Shown here: piece by piece, positions 27,926 to 35,785 of the stretch
Layout of the letters: every line of letters starts with the position of its first letter
How positions within the stretch are numbered: the first letter of the stretch is position 1
From: Methanosarcina vacuolata Z-761
Lineage (GTDB): Archaea > Halobacteriota > Methanosarcinia > Methanosarcinales > Methanosarcinaceae
Length of the DNA stretch: 64,000 nt
Assembly: GCF_000969905.1 (NCBI RefSeq)
Contig: NZ_CP009520.1
Location: forward strand, 124,001-188,000
Reading direction: 5' to 3'
Program-made: the position numbers and the translations under genes
Notes under the pieces: generated by a model
Databases searched by the model: none
What the model was told of the DNA's origin: nothing
Seen by the model: the letters and a program-made list of their open reading frames with translations, nothing else

Positions 27926-28521
27926 TCCTCATATACATAATACATTTATTTCTTCAGTATTTCTTCAGTATTTCTTTTGTTTCTTCCAGTAAGTTTATTT
28001 TCTTACCAAATTAAAAAAAGCTAAATAATGTTTATTTTCCTATTTTTTAGAATATAATGTCTATAATTCTCAACACTGATAATTCTCGTTATCTTAGTTC
28101 AGTAACTATGTTTTCCATAGCTATTTATCTTTGAGCCATTTATCTTCTAATCATAATGTTGTTTGTTAATAACTCTAACTATCTTAAATAATTTAATCAA
28201 TCAGGGGCACTATCAAGGGGGGGCTCCATCCACTGGAGACGGATAGTTACCACTTTTTAACATTATATGGGGGAGAGTTCTGTCTGATAGAACAGTTTGA
28301 AATCGGGGTTGAGTGAAAACCAGGATTTGACTGCATATTTTTGTCACAGTAAGAGAGAAAAAGGCAGGAAAATTTCCTGATTTGTTGATATTAATTTATC
28401 TCATATACTTTTGAATCAGGTTCAAGGTTAGTTTCCTAACTCTCAATCTTGAAAGACTACTCAAGCAGACAGACTTTCTTTTGATTATAGTCATGGGAAA
28501 TATTTATTGGGGAGTGAAAAA
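27926..28521. other. Spacer with a candidate structured leader
   Basis: About 600 bases with no gene. The first 280 bases are AT-rich. From about 28200 GC-richer sequence with nested stems appears (separate entry), ahead of the DUF354 gene. Confidence 0.45.
28209..28293 (+). promoter_or_regulatory. Possible structured RNA leader of the 28522 operon
   Basis: ACTATC (28209-28214) pairs with GATAGT (28242-28247) and encloses a hairpin CTCCA/TGGAG (28224-28238). A second hairpin GTTCT/AGAAC lies at 28277-28293. The region stands out from the AT-rich surroundings. No known riboswitch consensus is recognised. Confidence 0.3.
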
Positions 28522-29595
28522 TTGAGAGTTCTTGTCGATATAGGGCATCCAGCCCATGTTCATTTTTTTAAAAACGCTATATGGAGTCTTGAAAAAAAAG
28601 GGCATCAAGTATTGGTGGTCTCTCGAGACAAGGATGTAGTAATAGATCTCTTGAACGCCTACGGAATTTCACATACAGTTTTGAGTAAAGTTAAACCAGG
28701 AAAAATTAATCTGCTTGAAGAATGGTTCATAAGAGAGTTCAAAACTTTTAAAATTACTCAGCAATTTGATCCTGACCTTTTTATAGGTATCCTTTCTCCA
28801 GCTGTAGCTCAGGTAGCCTGGATGCAGCGGAAAAAATCCATAATTTTTAACGACACCGAACATGCAGTACTGGCACAGAAGTTAACCTATCCTTTCTGTG
28901 ACGTAATCTGTACTCCTTCATGCTATCTAAATAATGAAGGGCCAAAACAGATCAGGTATAGTGGATATCATGAACTGGCTTATCTTCATCCATCTTATTT
29001 TACTCCCAATCCTGAGATCCTGAAAGACCTCAAAGTAGAGGAGGGGGAGCCTTTTACGGTCCTTCGCTTTGTTTCATGGGGTGCACATCACGATGTCGGA
29101 CAACATGGAATAAAAAATAAAGTAGCACTTGTCCAGGAAGCCGAAAAATTCGGAAAAGTATTCATAACTTCAGAAGGCCCTCTGGAAAAAGAGTTTGAAA
29201 AATATAGAATCTGTGTATCTCCAGAAAAAATTCACCACTTGCTCTATTATTCCACTCTATATGTTGGTGAAGGAGCAACGATGGCTGTTGAGAGTGCAAT
29301 CCTGGGGACTCCGTCAATCTATATTTCCACTCTTGCAGGAACGATGGGGAACTTTTCCGAACTCGAAAAGAAGTACGGTTTGCTTTTTAATTACAGCGAT
29401 TCGCAATCTGCCCTGACAAAAATTTCAGAACTTTTCAAAGATTCGGAACTTAAGAAAAGCTGGAGTTTGAAAAGAGCGGCTCTTCTCAAGGATAAAATCA
29501 ATGTTACCGAGTTCATGGTCAATCTCATAGAAAGTCTTCCTGAAAAAAAATCTGGGCTTTCTTTATCTTCGGTTTCGGATGAGTCTTATGCATGA
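28522..29595 (+). CDS. DUF354 family, GT-B-like glycosyltransferase
   Basis: This 357-residue protein matches DUF354: it begins LRVLVDIGHPAHVHFFKNAI, with VVSRDKDVVIDLL near residue 38 and, near 250, the donor-site-like GEGATMAVESAILGTPSIY. The fold is related to GT-B enzymes such as MurG and WecB; activity in archaea is not established. The start is TTG 28522, with GGGGAGTG at the right distance; the in-frame TTG at 28507 would lack one. Its stop overlaps the start of the deacetylase gene, so genes 28522 to 32810 form one operon of four overlapping or close genes. Confidence 0.82.
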   Translation: MRVLVDIGHPAHVHFFKNAIWSLEKKGHQVLVVSRDKDVVIDLLNAYGISHTVLSKVKPGKINLLEEWFIREFKTFKITQQFDPDLFIGILSPAVAQVAWMQRKKSIIFNDTEHAVLAQKLTYPFCDVICTPSCYLNNEGPKQIRYSGYHELAYLHPSYFTPNPEILKDLKVEEGEPFTVLRFVSWGAHHDVGQHGIKNKVALVQEAEKFGKVFITSEGPLEKEFEKYRICVSPEKIHHLLYYSTLYVGEGATMAVESAILGTPSIYISTLAGTMGNFSELEKKYGLLFNYSDSQSALTKISELFKDSELKKSWSLKRAALLKDKINVTEFMVNLIESLPEKKSGLSLSSVSDESYA

Positions 29596-30628
29596 ATTAC
29601 TGATGAAAAACCAGGATTTATGGGATCTTTTCACCCGAAAAGAAGAGTATTATCCCGAAAAGCTGGATGAGCACCAGCGTTTTCTTTTCTCTGAAAAAGA
29701 TCTCCTAAATGCCTCTGAGCCCAAGGTCTCCAGGTATCTTATGAAAAACGGGATGCAGGTCGAATTCCCTGAAAATAAATCATTTGCCGTTTGTTTGACT
29801 CATGATATAGACGATATTTACCCGCCTCTTTCCCATAGCTTGTTGTCATCAGTTTACAGCCTTAAACGGTTAAATTTCAAGGATTCTGCAGCTCAGTTAT
29901 TGTGGAAATTGAGGGGAATAGACTACTCTCCTTACCTTAATTTCTCTAAAATTATGGACATTGAAGCCAGGTTTGAAGCAGAGTCCTCTTTTTACTTCAT
30001 TGCTGCAGAAGCCGATCCAGTAAGATTCAGGTATGATATAGAAGACATAGAACATCATCTGGGAGAAATTTTAGATAGGGGATGGGAGGTTGGTCTTCAC
30101 GGAGGTTACTATTCATACGGCAGTCCAGAAAATATAAAAAAAGAAAAAGAAAGACTTGAAGCCGTTTTGGGTAAAAAAGTAATAGGCTTTCGCAATCATT
30201 ACCTCAGGTTCAAAACTCCAGACTCCTGGGAAATTCTTGCAGATGCCGGTTTTAGCTATGACTCCACTTTCGGGCACAGATACTCAGTTGGCTTCAGGAA
30301 TGGAATGTGCCACCCTTTCAGTCCTTATAACCTTAATACAGGAAAAGAAATTGGTATCCTCGAAATTCCGCTTATCGTTATGGACACTGCTCTTTTTGCT
30401 ACTTCTAAATCTTTTGAAGAGGCCTGGGAACGCACAAAAAATCTGATTGATACTACAGCAGGCCTTAACGGTGTTATTACTCTTTTGTGGCATAATTTCG
30501 CGTTCAGTTGTAATTTTCGAAAAGATTGGGTGAGGCTGTATGAGAAGGTGCTTCAGTACTGCTCCGAAAAAAGGGCATGGGTGACAAGCGGAGAAGAAAT
30601 CTACAGGTGGTGGGCAGATAGGAGCTGA
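29588..30628 (+). CDS. Polysaccharide deacetylase-like protein (NodB fold)
   Basis: This 346-residue protein carries LTHDIDDIYPP near residue 65 (the NodB Asp pair), GWEVGLHGGYYSYG near 165 (metal-binding His), IGFRNHYLRF near 200, SYDSTFGHRY near 225, and LLWHNFAF near 300. Such enzymes remove N-acetyl groups from hexosamines. A broken relative sits at 37888-38706. The start at 29588 (ATGCATGA) overlaps the upstream stop; ATG 29579 is an alternative. The stop at 30626 overlaps the ribosome-binding region of the GT2 gene that follows. It probably acts in the cytoplasm or at the membrane; no signal peptide is present. Confidence 0.85.
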   Translation: MHELLMKNQDLWDLFTRKEEYYPEKLDEHQRFLFSEKDLLNASEPKVSRYLMKNGMQVEFPENKSFAVCLTHDIDDIYPPLSHSLLSSVYSLKRLNFKDSAAQLLWKLRGIDYSPYLNFSKIMDIEARFEAESSFYFIAAEADPVRFRYDIEDIEHHLGEILDRGWEVGLHGGYYSYGSPENIKKEKERLEAVLGKKVIGFRNHYLRFKTPDSWEILADAGFSYDSTFGHRYSVGFRNGMCHPFSPYNLNTGKEIGILEIPLIVMDTALFATSKSFEEAWERTKNLIDTTAGLNGVITLLWHNFAFSCNFRKDWVRLYEKVLQYCSEKRAWVTSGEEIYRWWADRS

Positions 30629-30632
30629 ATTA
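30621..30632 (+). promoter_or_regulatory. Ribosome binding site followed by TTA instead of a start codon
   Basis: GGAG at 30621-30624 is spaced five bases from TTA 30630-30632, exactly where the GT2 protein should begin. TTG in place of TTA would be a standard Methanosarcina start. See the CDS entry. Confidence 0.5.
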
Positions 30633-31544
30633 AAAGGAAAGTATCTGCTGGTTACGCCTGCAAAGAACGAAGAACAAAATCTGCCAGAAGTTTCAAAGGC
30701 TGTAATCGGACAGGAATTAAAACCTGAGTTATGGATTATAGTCGATGATGGAAGTATAGACGAAACACCACGTATTCTCGAAGACCTGCAGTCAAAATAC
30801 TCATGGGTCCAGAGTATAAGATTACCTCCAAGACCAAGAGACATCACTTTTCACTACAGTTATGTCTGCAAACAGGGCTTTGACTATGCGCTTGAGTATT
30901 GTAAGGAAAATAATATTGAATTCGAGTATCTAGGCCTTCTTGACGCTGATACGGTGCTTGAAAAAAATTATTTTGGAAAACTTCTGGCTGAGTTTAAAAA
31001 GGATAGTTCTCTAGGAATTGTTAGTGGGGGAATATATTATGATAATGACGGAAAACTTTCCCTGGAAGTAACTGCAAAAGAGCTTCCTCGAGGCACAGGA
31101 AGGATCTGGAAGAAAGAGTGCTTCCTCGAAACTGGCGGTTATCAGGTCGAACCGTCTCCAGATTCAATTTCAAATATAAAGGCTCTTTTGCGAGGTTGGC
31201 GGCTCATGCAGTATACTGATGTGGTCCAGATCCAAAAGCGTAAAACAAGTGCAGCTGATGGGCTCTGGAACGGGCATCTTAAAAACGGCTGGATGGCCTA
31301 TTACCTTGGCAAAAACTCTTTCATGGCTCTTTTAAACATACTTCATCTTTCCGTGAAGCCTCCCTACTATACGGGCATTGCCTATTGCTGGGGGTATTTT
31401 GGCTCGGCAATTAGAAGGGAGAAAAAAATCCAGGACTCTGAAGTAAGGACTTACTACAGGAATCAGGGATTTTCAGGGTTGTTTTCCAGAATCTCAAAAA
31501 ATTTTGGCCACAATTCGAGACATGTAAAGGAGAGAGAGCAGTGA
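30630..31544 (+). CDS. GT2 glycosyltransferase lacking a canonical start codon
   Basis: Translated from 30630 the frame reads LKGKYLLVTPAKNEEQNLPE, then WIIVDDGSIDETP near residue 36 and GLLDADTVLEKNY near 103: a complete family 2 glycosyltransferase N-terminus of 304 residues in all. The frame is open back to a stop just before about 30590, but no ATG, GTG or TTG occurs until GTG 30954, which would delete the whole nucleotide-binding domain. A good ribosome binding site precedes TTA 30630. Either initiation uses an unusual codon or coupling with the deacetylase, or a start codon was lost by one substitution (TTG to TTA), making this a silenced gene, or there is a sequencing error. The rest of the protein shows no damage. 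Confidence 0.7.
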   Translation, partial: LKGKYLLVTPAKNEEQNLPEVSKAVIGQELKPELWIIVDDGSIDETPRILEDLQSKYSWVQSIRLPPRPRDITFHYSYVCKQGFDYALEYCKENNIEFEYLGLLDADTVLEKNYFGKLLAEFKKDSSLGIVSGGIYYDNDGKLSLEVTAKELPRGTGRIWKKECFLETGGYQVEPSPDSISNIKALLRGWRLMQYTDVVQIQKRKTSAADGLWNGHLKNGWMAYYLGKNSFMALLNILHLSVKPPYYTGIAYCWGYFGSAIRREKKIQDSEVRTYYRNQGFSGLFSRISKNFGHNSRHVKEREQ

Positions 31545-31589
31545 AGATTAGCAAACATCTCGAAAAGGCAATTCGTTTAAGGTGATAAC

Positions 31590-32810
31590 TTGAAGATGCT
31601 TTTTCTTGACATGGTAAGGCCACTTTCTCTTGCTGATGGCTCGTTTATTCACAGGTACGAGCTTGTTAGCAATCTTGCCAGGCTTGGCAATGAGATCCAT
31701 ATTTTTACTGTTGGCAAGACTTCCTTTTCGAGCATGACCAATATTCACAGCTATTATATCCCTCCTGGAAATTTCCTTTCACTTACTTTGAGCTATTTCA
31801 GAAACTCCATATTTCTTCTGGGTTCCGAAACTTTTGATGTGCTATATACCCGCAATCCCAATTTTGGCTTTCTTGCTGGACTATTCTGTAAAAACAGATG
31901 CAAAAGAATTATTTATGAATTAAATGGAATTCCTGAAGACGAAAAGAACCTCTTCAGGGAAAAATCTGAAGGAGATAAATTCTCACATCCCGAAAACAGA
32001 AGCAGTTTCTCAAACCGATATTTCTCTACACACGCCAGGTTAAAATTATTTATTCTCAAGAAAGCTCTTGAGTTTTCGGATAAAATTATTGCTGTGACTC
32101 CCGGGATAAAATCAAATCTTGAGAAGGGCTATAACGTCCCGGGAGATAAAATAGTCGTAGTTTCTAATGGGGCAAACACTTCCCTGTTCCGGCCTCTGGA
32201 ACAGGAAACCTGCAGACGAGAACTTGGTCTGGACCTTAAAATTCCTTTTGTATGCTTTGTGGGTAACCTTGCTCCCTGGCAGGGGGTCGAGTATCTAATA
32301 AAGGCAGCTCCATCCATACTTTCCAGATTTCCGGAATGCCACTTTTTGATTATCGGAGATGGGGTTATGAAAGATAATCTTCTCAAACTCTGCAGGGAAC
32401 TCGGAGTCGAAAATAGGTTCATTTTTACGGGTGTGATTGCCTACGATCGCGTGCCTTTCTATATTAATGCGAGCGATATTTGCACCGCTCCTTTTATATT
32501 TGCCAGAAACGCAAAAATAGGCCTGTCTCCTTTGAAGTTATATGAATACATGGCTTGCGGAAAACCTGTAATTGCAAGCAATATCAGTGGGGTCTCCGAT
32601 GTACTTGAGGCTTCTGAAGGGGGGATTCCCGTCCTTCCTGAAAACCAGGGTGCTCTTGCAGAAGGCATCTTAAAACTACTTGAAAATCCCGATTTAAGAA
32701 TGAAATTGGGTTCAAAAGGTTTAAGTTATGTTACTGAAAATTACAGCTGGTATAGCGTTGCGAAAAAGGTTAATGAAGTCTGTAAGTCAGAAATTGAGGC
32801 CAGGAAATGA
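31590..32810 (+). CDS. GT4-family glycosyltransferase
   Basis: This 406-residue GT-B enzyme is paralogous to the protein at 11280-12464. Motifs are YTRNPNFGFLAG near residue 85, VVSNGANTSLFRP near 190, GNLAPWQGVEYLIKAA near 225, IIGDGVMKD near 255 and LYEYMACGKPVIAS near 315. The start is TTG 31590, five bases after AAGGTG; ATG 31596 is the alternative. It is the last gene of the 28522 operon. Donor and acceptor are unknown. Confidence 0.9.
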   Translation: MKMLFLDMVRPLSLADGSFIHRYELVSNLARLGNEIHIFTVGKTSFSSMTNIHSYYIPPGNFLSLTLSYFRNSIFLLGSETFDVLYTRNPNFGFLAGLFCKNRCKRIIYELNGIPEDEKNLFREKSEGDKFSHPENRSSFSNRYFSTHARLKLFILKKALEFSDKIIAVTPGIKSNLEKGYNVPGDKIVVVSNGANTSLFRPLEQETCRRELGLDLKIPFVCFVGNLAPWQGVEYLIKAAPSILSRFPECHFLIIGDGVMKDNLLKLCRELGVENRFIFTGVIAYDRVPFYINASDICTAPFIFARNAKIGLSPLKLYEYMACGKPVIASNISGVSDVLEASEGGIPVLPENQGALAEGILKLLENPDLRMKLGSKGLSYVTENYSWYSVAKKVNEVCKSEIEARK

Positions 32811-32817
32811 GGGCTTG

Positions 32818-32924
32818 AAATCATCCTTATGTTTCCTATGACTCATCAGGATAAGAATAGTCATCTATTTAAATCATCCTTATGTTTCCCTATAACTCAT
32901 CAGGATAAGAATAGTCATTTATTT
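32818..32924. repeat. 53-bp tandem duplication upstream of the acyltransferase gene
   Basis: The segment at 32818-32870 is repeated at 32871-32924 with three differences (AAATCATCCTTATGTTTCC start, TCAGGATAAGAATAGTCAT end). It lies in the leader of the gene at 32939 and contains ATTTAAAT-like promoter-type sequence at the junction. Confidence 0.85.
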
Positions 32925-32938
32925 GTACGGGGCTTAAA

Positions 32939-33946
32939 ATGGACGAAATTGAAGTTAGAGAATTAGCGCCATCAGAATATAATGAATGGGATTTGCTCGT
33001 AGAAAACGCTCAGTCTGGTACACTCTTTCATACCAGTGAATGGCTTGGAATTTGCAGGGATGTCCTATCAAAGGATCTTAGAATTTATGGTTGTTTCAGA
33101 AAAGGCGAGCTTGTGGGAGGATGTCCTCTTTTTGTTAAAAACATTAAGGGCGCTTTAAAGGTAGCGAATTCTACCTGTGATATGACCAGCTACAGCGGGC
33201 CTCTTATAAAAGAGAGTCCCAGCTCTAAAGCAAGTAAACAGGTCCAGGAAGTTCACGACATTCTTAATCCTCTCAGGGAATTCCTTTGCAAGCAGGGATT
33301 TGATAGCATTCACCTTGCGTTCGCTCCAGGTTTTAAAGACGTAAGACCTTTTACGTGGTACGGATGGGATTCCACTGTGCACTATACCCATTATTTGAAT
33401 CTGAGCGAAGATGTAGATAATAACATTGCAAGAAAGATTCGAAGAGAACTTAAAACCGCAAATGAGGCAGGACTTAAAACCAGGGTATGGAACGATCCTG
33501 AAACATATTACCATCTGCTCTCAATGGTCTACGAAAAACAGAAATTAGCTCCTCCTCTTCCCAGAGGATTCTTTGAAAGAGTGTTTAAGCTAATTCAGGA
33601 AAAAGATATCGGCTACATGTTTGTTACAGAGACCCCTGAGGGCGAAGTTGTTGCAGCTCACTTAAACCTATATGGTAAAAAATGCACTGTAACCTGGACC
33701 TCGGCCCTTAACCCGGATTTTGGCCGTCTGGGTCCCAATGCTCTTCTGTATTATAACGAATTTCTTGACCTGAAGTCCCGAAATTTCGAGTATATGAACG
33801 TAATGGCAGCAAATATTTCCAGGTTTGCGGATTTCATTATGGGCTTTTCTCCTGAGCTAATTCCCTATTATAGTGTGACTCTTGAGAGCAAAAAATATTC
33901 AATTGCAAAAGCCCTGTATAAAACTACTCACAAAGAAACTTACTGA
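32939..33946 (+). CDS. FemAB-like GNAT acyltransferase
   Basis: This 335-residue protein fits the FemAB/Acetyltransf_6 group of double GNAT domains: WDLLVENAQSGTLFHTSEWL at residue 17, GELVGGCPLFV near 57, then a second domain at about 160-320 with AAHLNLYGKKCTVTWTSALN. Bacterial relatives add amino acids or acyl groups to cell-wall precursors; archaeal copies occur in surface-glycan clusters and probably acylate an amino sugar. That would follow naturally on the deacetylases encoded nearby. The ATG at 32939 is preceded by a weak GGGGC motif. It is transcribed separately after the 53-bp duplication. Confidence 0.8.
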   Translation: MDEIEVRELAPSEYNEWDLLVENAQSGTLFHTSEWLGICRDVLSKDLRIYGCFRKGELVGGCPLFVKNIKGALKVANSTCDMTSYSGPLIKESPSSKASKQVQEVHDILNPLREFLCKQGFDSIHLAFAPGFKDVRPFTWYGWDSTVHYTHYLNLSEDVDNNIARKIRRELKTANEAGLKTRVWNDPETYYHLLSMVYEKQKLAPPLPRGFFERVFKLIQEKDIGYMFVTETPEGEVVAAHLNLYGKKCTVTWTSALNPDFGRLGPNALLYYNEFLDLKSRNFEYMNVMAANISRFADFIMGFSPELIPYYSVTLESKKYSIAKALYKTTHKETY

Positions 33947-33961
33947 TAAAAATCAAAAATA

Positions 33962-34065
33962 TGGCTCTTCGTTGTTTTTTGTGGATATCCTTATAACGTC
34001 CTCATAAAAACCAATGCGGTCTTGAATTGAAAATCATTTTATCCATAGGGAATAGCGAAGAGCCA
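33962..34065. mobile_element. MITE-like element, 104 bp, with terminal inverted repeats and possible 7-bp target duplication
   Basis: The left end TGGCTCTTCG and the right end CGAAGAGCCA are exact inverse copies, and pairing continues to GGATA/TATCC (about 19 of 25 positions). Flanks are AAAAATA at 33955-33961 and again at 34066-34072, a likely target duplication, although low in complexity. No coding capacity. Confidence 0.65.
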
Positions 34066-34228
34066 AAAAATAAAAGTCGGGGAAATCCCAAAATTATTTT
34101 TTCATTATGTTTTTCTAATGTTCTTTCCTTTTTCATTCCTGACTGAAACTCTACTTTTCCTTCATAAAAGTGATTTCTTAAGAGATCAACTTTCAGTAAG
34201 TTTTTTTCTAAAAAGGAATTACACCCTT

Positions 34229-35701
34229 TCAGGTTCTATTTTTTATATTCACGAGAAAGGCTGAAAGTAACTTCTTGAAAGCAGGATCGTCACGAAGAGC
34301 TATTCCATAATATATAGGGGTTATGATGATAGCTGCAAGCATAATAATATAAAAATTCGCAGAGAGCGTTTCCAGTAGAATCAATGGGATTGAGATAACT
34401 ACCCCAATTGTTGTATATTTAATGAGGATTTCCAGGCTTTCCCTTTTACTGATCCCTACAAGATTAAGCAAGTATGCATTATTCCATAGAGCGAATATAA
34501 CTCCTGTGAAGCTAAACAAGCAAAGGGAAAACTCGGCACTTTTTGCATAAATTCCTCCTATGGCAAGTGCCACGAACCTTGAGATTAAAAGAGCCGTACT
34601 GTAAGTAAACCAGACTTTTTGCTTGTCAAATATACTATAGAGAGTTGAAATGGGTAAGGCAAGGAAAACAAGGAATATGAATGGCACAAGGATTTTTACA
34701 TAAGTGCCTGCTATGTACCAGTTTTTCCCAAAAGCAAACGTAAATATTTCTTCTCCCAGAATTAACAGGAGTATCATAGGGAATATTCCTATTAAAATTA
34801 GCTTTTTGTAAACTTCGCTTACAATAGCTTTCATATCGCCGCTCGAATTCCCATTTTTCACCTCACTGATTTTCTGGAAGAAAACCTGTTGTATAGCTGT
34901 CCCGACAAGTCCCATGGGCATATTTACTACCTGATTTGCAAGTGAAAAATATCCAACAACGGTTGTGCTGTAAAAATATGCAAGCAAAAAAGTAGGCACC
35001 TGTGGCGAAATTGTATTTGCAAGTGTTGACCATGAACTAAATAAAGGAAAATTTTTATATTCAATAGCCATTTCTTTCATTTTTTTAACTGAAACTTTTT
35101 TGAAGACCGTTAAGTCTTCTTTTACTCCTTTAAGCATGGCCAGGTCTGCGAGTCCATATCCAAGGGTATAACCTGCTATTAGACCCAAAGGTGATGCAGT
35201 CCAGAGAGGAATTAACTGAAGTACTTTGGTCGATAAAGCGTTTAACACTCTGGACCCTGCAACAACTCCAAAACGTAGTTTTCTTGAAAGCCAGTAATTC
35301 TGCACGAAAAAAAGGCCATTAAAAAATACTATTACAGGAAGATAGATTAAATATTTTGAGGATCCCTTAGTATGAAATATATACTCAATAATATGCTCAA
35401 TATCCTCTGGAAAGATTATCACTGCTACAGCTGTGAGTAAGGATATAAAAGTGACTAAAATCGAGGAAAGGAAAAACACATTTGCGGAATCCTCTTCGGA
35501 TTTTGGTAACATAATAGCAAACTGGTATGAAAAAGTAGAGAAAATTACCAGTATACCTGATACTGCCACAAAAAGCTGAAAGACTCCCATATCGTCAGGG
35601 CTGTAAATTCTAGTGACTATTGGTACCAGAAGTATACCCAGAATCTGAGCAGCAACGCTTCCTGATACAAGTTTTAACACATTACCGATAAAGTTTGACA
35701 T
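34229..35701 (-). CDS. Polysaccharide flippase (Wzx/MOP superfamily)
   Basis: This 490-residue protein has about 12-14 hydrophobic helices. The N-terminus (VLKLVSGSVAAQILGILLVP then RIYSPDDMGVFQLF) is typical of O-antigen/teichoic acid exporter proteins, which flip lipid-linked oligosaccharides. I prefer the ATG at 35701 (MSNFIGNVLK), preceded by GGAAA, over the further upstream start at 35752, which would add 17 residues without a binding site. It is followed upstream by the GT-C-like gene at 35786 on the same strand, suggesting that glycan export and transfer are coupled. Confidence 0.9.
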   Translation of the reverse strand: MSNFIGNVLKLVSGSVAAQILGILLVPIVTRIYSPDDMGVFQLFVAVSGILVIFSTFSYQFAIMLPKSEEDSANVFFLSSILVTFISLLTAVAVIIFPEDIEHIIEYIFHTKGSSKYLIYLPVIVFFNGLFFVQNYWLSRKLRFGVVAGSRVLNALSTKVLQLIPLWTASPLGLIAGYTLGYGLADLAMLKGVKEDLTVFKKVSVKKMKEMAIEYKNFPLFSSWSTLANTISPQVPTFLLAYFYSTTVVGYFSLANQVVNMPMGLVGTAIQQVFFQKISEVKNGNSSGDMKAIVSEVYKKLILIGIFPMILLLILGEEIFTFAFGKNWYIAGTYVKILVPFIFLVFLALPISTLYSIFDKQKVWFTYSTALLISRFVALAIGGIYAKSAEFSLCLFSFTGVIFALWNNAYLLNLVGISKRESLEILIKYTTIGVVISIPLILLETLSANFYIIMLAAIIITPIYYGIALRDDPAFKKLLSAFLVNIKNRT

Positions 35702-35785
35702 AATTATTTCCAACTTTAAAACATAAACCCCAACATATGGGCTTTTTTTCATTCCGCAATAAGTAACGGAGACTATCCTGAGCTC

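Noticed and set aside
30954-31544. 196-residue protein as the true GT2 gene
   Set aside because: It would begin within the DxD region, lacking the nucleotide-binding half that is clearly encoded just upstream in the same frame.
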